A stretch of DNA of 64,000 nt from CAZGXI01 sp964529715. Lineage in GTDB: Bacteria; Chloroflexota; Anaerolineae; Aggregatilineales; Ch27. The position numbers and the translations under genes are program-made. Below are positions 35,358 to 41,557 of this stretch, in pieces. Position 1 is the stretch's first letter, and every line of letters begins with the position of its first letter. The stretch covers positions 29,672 to 93,671 of the forward strand of contig CAZGXI010000017.1 in NCBI GenBank assembly GCA_964529715.1, written 5' to 3'. The notes under the pieces are model-generated. The model worked only from the letters and a program-made list of their open reading frames with translations, did no database searches and had not been told where the DNA came from.

Positions 35358-36512
35358 TCAGCTATATCGCCCATACAACTCGGCGGCCTCGGTCATGGCG
35401 TTGATGTTCTCCAGCGGCGTGCCGGGGGGGATATTGCTGCCGTCTTGCAAGATAAAACCGCGATAGGGCGCCAGCTTTTCGATCACGCGGCGACAGGCGT
35501 CGCGGACCTGCGCCGGCGTGCCAGCATGGATCAGCATGGGGTCTACATTGCCGATTAACACCACACGCCCACCCATCACTGCCGCCACGCGGTCCAGGTC
35601 CACCTGGTAGCCAAAGCCCTGGAACTCGTGGATTTGCAGGTCGTCCCTGAAGATCTCCAGCAGATGATCGGTCTTGCCGCACATATGCAGGCTCAGCCGC
35701 CCGTCGAAGGTAAAACGCAGGCGTTTTTCTTCCGGCAACACAAAGTCGCGGAACGTTTGCGCCGAGAGCGACACGGCCAGGTCGTCGGTCCAGGCGAAGT
35801 CGCGTGGACGGGGTAGTTGTTCTTCCTCCCAGCAGAAATCCAGGTAGGCGATCAGCTTGTCGGTGACAATGCGCAACAGTTCGCGCACGAAGTCGGGCCG
35901 CTCATAAATGCCGGCGAACAGCTCGGTCTGGCCCATCAGATCGCCGGCCACGCCGAACGGCCCGTCGGAGGTATGCGTGAGGCTGGGGTTCGCGCCGGGG
36001 TAGAACACCGGCCCACCCAAAAAGCGCACCGGATACTTTTCCGCGACCTGCATCATCGCCCGGCGATAGGCTACCTGGCGCGCGTTCAGTTCGCCGTTCA
36101 CGAAGTCCATCGCTTCCAGGCGGCGCAGGTCGGCGTCGGTTTTCACCCAGCCCGGCCCCACCCAGGGGATGTCGTCGTCGGGGAAGAACACCGGCACACC
36201 CAGGCTGCCTGCCTCAAAGGTGTTCTGGAAATCGGTCCACGCCCCGACCCACGCCCCGGTGATGCTGTACTGGTCGGTGCGCACGTGCTCGAACAGCCAC
36301 TTCTGCGCCAGAATCTGCGTGCGCAGCATGGTTTCTGGATCGGCGTAATAATCCTTGAAGCGCACGCCCACCGCTGGCACGAGCAGCCGATGGGCGATGG
36401 CCGGGATGACCGGCACACGGTCCGGCATCTCGAAGCGTTTGGCGGCCTCCACACGCGCGCGCCGCGCCGCGATCTCCTCGATGGGCACACCAATTTCGAT
36501 GACCTCGACCAC
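35358..36512 (-). CDS. URO-D/MtaA-type (uroporphyrinogen decarboxylase-fold) protein
   Basis: 384 aa. Same fold family as MtaA/MtbA corrinoid-dependent methyltransferases. The Zn-type HxC motif is present (RLSLHMCGKTDHLL), but at the third Cys position in the GFIL..G...PP.TP.ENI segment a Ser is found (GFILQDGSNIPPGTPLENI). It resembles a second URO-D-type gene at 38081. The GTG at 36512 is preceded by AGGAGGAGAG; codons upstream belong to a repeat. It follows the regulator gene on the same strand, separated by 158 bp of repeat. Substrate unknown. Confidence 0.78.
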   Translation of the reverse strand: MVEVIEIGVPIEEIAARRARVEAAKRFEMPDRVPVIPAIAHRLLVPAVGVRFKDYYADPETMLRTQILAQKWLFEHVRTDQYSITGAWVGAWTDFQNTFEAGSLGVPVFFPDDDIPWVGPGWVKTDADLRRLEAMDFVNGELNARQVAYRRAMMQVAEKYPVRFLGGPVFYPGANPSLTHTSDGPFGVAGDLMGQTELFAGIYERPDFVRELLRIVTDKLIAYLDFCWEEEQLPRPRDFAWTDDLAVSLSAQTFRDFVLPEEKRLRFTFDGRLSLHMCGKTDHLLEIFRDDLQIHEFQGFGYQVDLDRVAAVMGGRVVLIGNVDPMLIHAGTPAQVRDACRRVIEKLAPYRGFILQDGSNIPPGTPLENINAMTEAAELYGRYS

Positions 36513-36534
36513 AGCACTCTCCTCCTGAAAAACG

Positions 36535-36667
36535 AACCGCCAAGACGCCAAGTTCGCCAAGATTCAATCGATGCCCACGTGAAGCTCTGCGCGTCTGTAG
36601 CGGTGCGCTCACACAAAACGGCATCTGGTCCTCACGAAGACTTGGCGCTCCTGGCGTCTTGGCGGTT
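36535..36667. repeat. large inverted repeat AACCGCCAAGACGCCAAG ... CTGGCGTCTTGGCGGTT
   Basis: Arms at 36535-36552 and 36651-36667 enclose ~98 bp. It has the layout of a small mobile or MITE-like element of the CCGCCAAGACGCCAAG family. It fills the gap between the regulator and the URO-D gene. Confidence 0.7.
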
Positions 36668-36670
36668 GGC

Positions 36671-37762
36671 TTATCCTGCCCCGCATGAGCGCCGCACCAC
36701 CAGCCGCGTCGGTAGGATGATCTGCTGCCAGCCCTCCACTTTGCCCCGGATGCGCCGCGCCAGGACCTCCACCGCCGTGCGTCCGATCTCGAAGGCGGGC
36801 TGTTCGACGGTTGTCAGCGGCACATCCAGATGGGCGGTAAAGTCCAGATTGTCAAAGCCGATCAGCGCCAGGTCGTCGGGAATGCGTCGCCCGATCTGGC
36901 GCGCTGCCTGGTAGACAGCCAGGGCGATCTGGTCGTTGGCGGCGAAAATGGCCGTGCAGCGCTTTTCCGCCAGCAGGGTGCACAACGGCGCCAGCGACAC
37001 GGTCGGGTAGCCTTCGACCTCGCAGGTGAAGGAAGGATCAATGGGCAGGCCGGCCTCCAGCATGGCGCGCTGATACCCGGCAGCGCGGTGTTCCAGACTG
37101 ATCGAGGGGTCGCGCCAGGAGATAAACCCGATCTGGCGGTGGCCTAACTGAATGAGGTGCTGGGTAGCCCGTAGCGCCCCACCAAAATGGTCGGACATCA
37201 CATAGTCCGACGGCACACCGCGCAGATAACGGTCTACCAGCACCAACGGATAGCCAGACTGGATCAGCCGGGCGGTGGGGTCGGCGTGCACCGAATCGAC
37301 CGGGTAGAGCACCACGCCGGCCAACGGTTGTGCCACCAGGGCTTCCAGCACGTCAGCCTGGCGCTCGACGCTGTTATCGACGTGCTTGAAGGTGATGGAC
37401 ATGCCCTGTTCGGCAGCAGCCCGCTCCACGCCCAGCAGGATCGTGGAGACGAACGAATCGCGCACATAAGGCACGATGAACCCGATCTGGCTGCCCGCTG
37501 CGCCGCGCCCTTGCAGCCGTTCTCCCTCGCGGGTGACGAAGGTGCCGCGCCCGCGCTCGCGGCGGACGTAGCCGGCGCTTTCCAGGCGATCCAGGGCCTG
37601 GCGCACTGTGCCACGCGCCACGCCGAACTCGCGGCACAGGTCCGGCTCGGCGGGCAGGCTGTCGCCGGACTGCCATTCGCCGGTGAAGATGCGCTGGAGC
37701 AGGATTTCGCTGAGTTGCCAATAAAGAGGCACACTGCTGCCGCGCTGCAAGAGATGGCTCAT
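36671..37762 (-). CDS. GntR-LacI hybrid transcriptional regulator (AraR-like)
   Basis: 363 aa. An N-terminal GntR winged helix (VPLYWQLSEILLQRIFTGEW, LPAEPDLCREFGVARGTVRQ and ALDRLESAGYVRRERGRGTF) is joined to a LacI-type periplasmic-binding-like sensor domain (IGFIVPYVRDSF, VLYPVDSVHADPTARLI, GHRQIGFISWRDPS, CTAIFAANDQIALAVYQAAR, DLALIGFDNLDF, TTVEQPAFEIGRTAVEVL). This arrangement is known from arabinose regulators. It probably binds a sugar. Two TTGTCTATACA(A/T) sites in the divergent promoter region are the likely operators. Confidence 0.9.
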   Translation of the reverse strand: MSHLLQRGSSVPLYWQLSEILLQRIFTGEWQSGDSLPAEPDLCREFGVARGTVRQALDRLESAGYVRRERGRGTFVTREGERLQGRGAAGSQIGFIVPYVRDSFVSTILLGVERAAAEQGMSITFKHVDNSVERQADVLEALVAQPLAGVVLYPVDSVHADPTARLIQSGYPLVLVDRYLRGVPSDYVMSDHFGGALRATQHLIQLGHRQIGFISWRDPSISLEHRAAGYQRAMLEAGLPIDPSFTCEVEGYPTVSLAPLCTLLAEKRCTAIFAANDQIALAVYQAARQIGRRIPDDLALIGFDNLDFTAHLDVPLTTVEQPAFEIGRTAVEVLARRIRGKVEGWQQIILPTRLVVRRSCGAG

Positions 37763-37806
37763 AGCTCTCCTTGAAGATGACAGGGCAGAAAAAGGACAAA
37801 GGACAA

Positions 37807-37818
37807 TTGTCTATACAA
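37807..37818. promoter_or_regulatory. putative operator 1, TTGTCTATACAA
   Basis: Imperfect palindrome with perfect TTGT...ACAA ends, 45 bp upstream of the regulator start. It resembles GntR-family sites. A near-identical site lies 184 bp away. Confidence 0.6.
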
Positions 37819-37990
37819 GGATGATCTCATTGTGCAGCCGTTCGGTCTGCCTGTCAACCCACCCTGTTGCCACCACGACAGGCACCCATCCTGCTTGTTC
37901 ACCTCCTTCGGCGATTGTGGTCTTGGCCGGCAATGGTGGCGCAGATGTCGCCGCCACTTGACAGACACGGCGAGTCAGCCGACAATGAGT

Positions 37991-38002
37991 TTGTCTATAC
38001 AT
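37991..38002. promoter_or_regulatory. putative operator 2, TTGTCTATACAT
   Basis: Eleven of twelve bases match operator 1. Lies 79 bp upstream of the divergent URO-D-type gene. Two sites 184 bp apart would suit DNA looping. The rest of the 37763-38080 gap shows no gene. Confidence 0.6.
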
Positions 38003-38080
38003 CTTGAATGCATTGCCTGGACAAATTGCCGTCTTGTTGATCGCTTGCCTGTTACCTGGTATTCTCCTGTGAGGAATCCC

Positions 38081-39295
38081 ATGATCGACCCCGGCGATAC
38101 GCTGACCCGCAAAGAACGAATGCTCACCGCCTTGCGTCGCCAAATGCCCGACCGTGTGCCCGCCTGCCCGGATACGTCCGCCATGGTCCCGGCCCGGCTG
38201 ACTGGCAAACCGTTTTGGGACATCTTCTACTACGAGCGGCCCTACATCGGCGATGCTTACATTGACCTGCTGAACTATTTTGGCAGCGATGGCTGGTACA
38301 TCTACGACCAGCCGCCCTTCGGCAACGCTGCCCTGTTCCCCCCCGATCCCCATGCGCCGATGACCGCCCTGGCCCCCTTCAGCGGGCATATCCCCGCCGA
38401 TATGGTGCACAAGAAGATCGTGGGCCATTATGACGAGATGTTGATCGTCGAGTCGCACATCGAAACGCCGCTAGGACCACTCTCGCGCTGCGACGTATAC
38501 CCGCGCGCCGACGTGCCCTGGCCGCAGGAGAAGTGGATCAAGGATATCGAGCGCGACTGGCCCCGGATGCGTTGGCTGATGGGCGAGGAATGGCGCTTTC
38601 GCCCGGAGTTCCGCAACCGCGACAAACTGGGCGACCTGGGGGTGTATTCGTTGATGCTCTTTTTGCCCATCGACTGGTGGTTCCACAACCGCCAGGGGTC
38701 GGGCACCGAGCTGATCTACGATTTCGCCGATCACGCCGACGCCATCGACGAGATTTTCGCTTACTATACCACCTTTGCCCTGGCGCAGTTGGAGGCATTC
38801 ATCGACTCCGGTGTGGCAGACGAACTGCACATCCAGGGATCAGCTTCTAGCCTCAGCCTGATCTCACCCGCCATGTATCGCCGCTACAACCTGAACTTTA
38901 TGAAAGCCGTCACAGCACGCTGCAAACAGGCCGGGCTGATCAGCCATGCCCACATCTGCGGGCGCTCGAAAGCGGTGGTGCAGATCAATTACGCCGAAAC
39001 CGACCTGGACGCTATGGAGCCGCTAGAAAGCCCGCCTGGTGGAGACGTAGACCTGGCCGAGGCCAAACGCGCCTGGGGCGATAAGCTGGCGCTCAAGGGC
39101 AACCTGAACACCTTCGACCTGATGTATCGTGGCACCGTCGAGCAGGTGACGGCGGCGGCGAAGGCGGCCATCGATGCGGCGGGCGCGGGTGGGGGCTTCA
39201 TTCTCTCGACGGGCGACCAGTGCGGGCGCGACACGCCCGACGCCAACCTGCGCGCGCTGGTCGAGGTTTCCAAGACGTATGGGCGCTATCGTTGA
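38081..39295 (+). CDS. URO-D/MtaA-type protein, second copy
   Basis: 404 aa. It has RKERMLTALRRQMPDRVPAC at the start, typical of this family, the HxC metal motif in LISHAHICGRSKAVV, and a third Cys in GFILSTGDQCGRDTPDANLR. So a full H-C-C zinc site is possible, as in MtaA/MtbA-like methyltransferases; the paralogue at 35358 lacks the last Cys. GAGGAATCCC precedes the ATG at 38081. Divergent from the regulator and presumably under its control. Methyl transfer is an inference; true uroporphyrinogen decarboxylase is unlikely. Confidence 0.8.
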   Translation: MIDPGDTLTRKERMLTALRRQMPDRVPACPDTSAMVPARLTGKPFWDIFYYERPYIGDAYIDLLNYFGSDGWYIYDQPPFGNAALFPPDPHAPMTALAPFSGHIPADMVHKKIVGHYDEMLIVESHIETPLGPLSRCDVYPRADVPWPQEKWIKDIERDWPRMRWLMGEEWRFRPEFRNRDKLGDLGVYSLMLFLPIDWWFHNRQGSGTELIYDFADHADAIDEIFAYYTTFALAQLEAFIDSGVADELHIQGSASSLSLISPAMYRRYNLNFMKAVTARCKQAGLISHAHICGRSKAVVQINYAETDLDAMEPLESPPGGDVDLAEAKRAWGDKLALKGNLNTFDLMYRGTVEQVTAAAKAAIDAAGAGGGFILSTGDQCGRDTPDANLRALVEVSKTYGRYR

Positions 39296-39361
39296 ACAGA
39301 TCTGACGTGCCGATCTGAGCATGACATACCGGAGGCTGATCGTTCTCAGAGGAGATGATCG

Positions 39362-39580
39362 ATGACCCAAATTCGCCTGCGCATCGAGGGGATGCACTGC
39401 GTCGGCTGCGCCATGACCATCGACGGCGCGCTGGAAGACCTGCCCGGCGTCAGGTCCGCCAACACCAACTACGCCCGGCAGGTGGTTGACGTAGACTACG
39501 ATGAGCGCATCGTGAGCGAGGCGCAGTTGATCGCGGCGGTGGCGGCGGCGGGCTACACGGCGTTCCCCATGCCGAAGTAG
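39362..39580 (+). CDS. heavy-metal-associated (HMA) domain protein, copper-chaperone-like
   Basis: 72 aa, one complete HMA ferredoxin-like domain. The metal site is GMHCVGCAM (C-x-x-C) at about 11-19, and the end AVAAAGYTAF is typical. It binds Cu(I) or a similar soft metal and would deliver it to a P-type ATPase, which is not in this window. AGAGGAGATGATCG precedes the ATG. Confidence 0.9.
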   Translation: MTQIRLRIEGMHCVGCAMTIDGALEDLPGVRSANTNYARQVVDVDYDERIVSEAQLIAAVAAAGYTAFPMPK

Positions 39581-39615
39581 CGCCCCGGCGACGAGCGGCT
39601 GCGGACATTTCCCGA

Positions 39616-39644
39616 TTGACTCCATCCCAAAGCGGTGTTATTCT
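39616..39644 (+). promoter_or_regulatory. sigma-70-type promoter for the MFS leader
   Basis: TTGACT and TATTCT separated by exactly 17 bp. Starts a ~340-nt 5' leader before the MFS gene. Confidence 0.6.
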
Positions 39645-39682
39645 TGCGGCGTTTTGAACGATCCTCAGTGGAGGTGCAGTTT

Positions 39683-39751
39683 ATGTCAGCACTGGCGTAT
39701 CCCTTTCAGGCAACCCTGACGCTCTGTGGGTGGTCTGCGCGCGCCTGCTGA
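39683..39751 (+). CDS. possible 22-codon leader peptide upstream of the MFS exporter
   Basis: MSALAYPFQATL followed by TLCGWSARAC, with GGAGGTGCAGTTT directly before the ATG and a TGA stop. It lies 39 bp after a good promoter and 236 bp before the MFS start. Between lies GC-rich, foldable sequence including the hairpin GGCGGC-GATAG-GCCGCC at 39940-39956. The arrangement resembles attenuation leaders of drug-efflux genes. Evidence is positional only. Confidence 0.4.
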   Translation: MSALAYPFQATLTLCGWSARAC

Positions 39752-39987
39752 CTGCACCGGCTGCTTTCGGAAAGCCCTCTTTCCCCTTCGCCTGAACCAT
39801 TTCGGCGATAGCTCCCGGCGGTCACGGACGTGCCTGCGTTCGCGGCTGCTGGCGTTCCCCGGCGAGATAACCCGTCCCCGGCGAATCGCGCCGCTGCCTG
39901 CCATCCACGCAGTGTCCCCGGATTTCGCGCGACTCGTCCGGCGGCGATAGGCCGCCTTCATCCTGGCAAAAACGACCGAGGAACACC

Positions 39988-41265
39988 ATGTCTTTTCGTA
40001 TGAAGAAGCTGGATGCTTATCCGGTTTACCTGATCCTGTCCGCCGGGTCGTCCCTGTTTTACGGGCTGGTCTTCAGCGTGAACATGATCTACCAGGCGAC
40101 GGTGGTCAACCTGGACCCGCTCCAGTTGGTGCTGGTGGGCACGACGCTGGAAACCGCCGTCTTTCTGTTTGAAGTGCCGACGGGCGTGGTGGCCGACGTG
40201 ATCAGCCGCCGCCTGTCGATCATCATCGGCCTGTGCCTGATCGGCGCGGGCTTTCTGGTGGAAGGCGCGATCCCGATCTTTGCCGCCGTGCTGGCGTCGC
40301 AGGTGTTGTGGGGCGTCGGCTACACCTTCACCAGCGGCGCGACCGAAGCCTGGATCGCGGACGAACTGGGCGAGGCGCGGGCGGGGCAGGCCTTCCTGCG
40401 CGGGTCGCAGGCAGGCAGCATCGCGGGGATCGCGGCGTTGATCGCCGCCGTCGCGCTGGGCAGCCTGGCGCTCAACCTGCCGATCCTGCTGGGCGGCGGG
40501 CTGTTCGTGGGGTTGGGCCTCTTTCTGGCGCTGTTCATGCCGGAGAACGGCTTCAAGCCGACGCCGCGCGAGGACCGCAGCACGTGGCAGTCGATGCTCG
40601 GCACGTTCCGCGATGGGTTGCGGCTGGTGCGCGGACGGCCCGTGCTGATGTCGATCCTGGGGATCGGCGTGGTGCGCGGCCTGTTCAGCGAGGGCTTCGA
40701 TCGGCTTTCGACGCCCCACCTGCTGCGCAGTTTCACCTTTCCGCAGGTCGATGGCCTCCAGCCGGTGTTCTGGCTAGGGCTAATCGGCGGCGTGGGGATG
40801 CTGCTTTCGACCATTGCCACCGAGATCGTCCGCCGCCGCGTGGACACGACCAATCATCTGGCGGTGGCGCGCACGCTGCTGGCGCTGAATGTGGTCCTGA
40901 TCGGCGCGCTGATCGGCTTCGCGCTGACCCCGACGCTGCTGTTGGCGGTGATCGCCTTGTGGGTGGTCGGCGTGCTGCGCCACCTGGACGGCCCACTCTC
41001 GACGGCCTGGACCAATCAGCACGTCGAGCCGGGGGTGCGCGCGACGATCTTCTCGCTGGCCGGGCAGGTAGACGCCATCGGGCAGATCGCGGGCGGCCCG
41101 GCAGTGGGCGCGGTCGGGTCGGCCCTGTCGATCCGCGCGGCGCTGGCGACCAGCGGCCTGCTGCTGACGCCCGCCCTGTGGCTCTATCGCCGGGTCATCC
41201 GGCGCGGCGCGGCGGCGGTGGATGCGGAAGCCGTTGTCGAGCCGGGGGCCGTCGCGGGGGATTAA
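39988..41265 (+). CDS. MFS transporter, drug-efflux-like
   Basis: 425 aa, about 12 membrane helices. The loop after helix 2 has FEVPTGVVADVISRRLSI, equivalent to the MFS G-x-L-a-D-r-x-G-r-k signature, and GATEAWIADELGE follows. A central cytoplasmic loop is at about 190-215. Appearance fits the group of putative macrolide or multidrug exporters with an EVPTG motif. GACCGAGGAACACC precedes the ATG. The long leader suggests inducible control. Confidence 0.88.
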   Translation: MSFRMKKLDAYPVYLILSAGSSLFYGLVFSVNMIYQATVVNLDPLQLVLVGTTLETAVFLFEVPTGVVADVISRRLSIIIGLCLIGAGFLVEGAIPIFAAVLASQVLWGVGYTFTSGATEAWIADELGEARAGQAFLRGSQAGSIAGIAALIAAVALGSLALNLPILLGGGLFVGLGLFLALFMPENGFKPTPREDRSTWQSMLGTFRDGLRLVRGRPVLMSILGIGVVRGLFSEGFDRLSTPHLLRSFTFPQVDGLQPVFWLGLIGGVGMLLSTIATEIVRRRVDTTNHLAVARTLLALNVVLIGALIGFALTPTLLLAVIALWVVGVLRHLDGPLSTAWTNQHVEPGVRATIFSLAGQVDAIGQIAGGPAVGAVGSALSIRAALATSGLLLTPALWLYRRVIRRGAAAVDAEAVVEPGAVAGD

Positions 41266-41405
41266 AAGATCATGCTGTCGAGGGTAGCGACGACACGCTT
41301 CGTAGAGCCGCCGCTACCGTCTTCTCGAATCGTCCATGCTTGAAGTGTTCTCTCGTGCGCTGTATCATCAGTTTAGGAGACACCTGACTCGGAAAGATTT
41401 CCTCG

Positions 41406-41546
41406 GTGCGCAATGTGGATCGGCAAAACGGCAGCAATTCTGCAAATGGCGCCGACGAGGTCGATGCTGACGCTGTCAAAGCGGTCATAAGCCTGGACGA
41501 TCTTTTGGCCCAGGTGACTGCCGACAATTTGCATGAATTCTGGTAA
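41406..41546 (+). pseudogene. possible MazE-like antitoxin remnant (small ORF)
   Basis: 46 codons. The end SLDDLLAQVTADNLHEFW resembles the C-terminal toxin-binding tail of MazE antitoxins (LDELLAQITPENLHxE). The AbrB-type DNA-binding N-terminus is absent and the ribosome site is weak (GGAAAGATTTCCTCG before GTG). No MazF gene is adjacent. Probably a decayed toxin-antitoxin unit in the 292-bp gap between the MFS and spermidine-synthase-like genes. Confidence 0.35.
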
Positions 41547-41557
41547 GCGGATAAGCA

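Noticed and set aside
39726..39950. 74-codon ORF in the MFS leader
   Set aside because: Basic, low-complexity peptide with no ribosome site; the region is better explained as a leader with hairpins.
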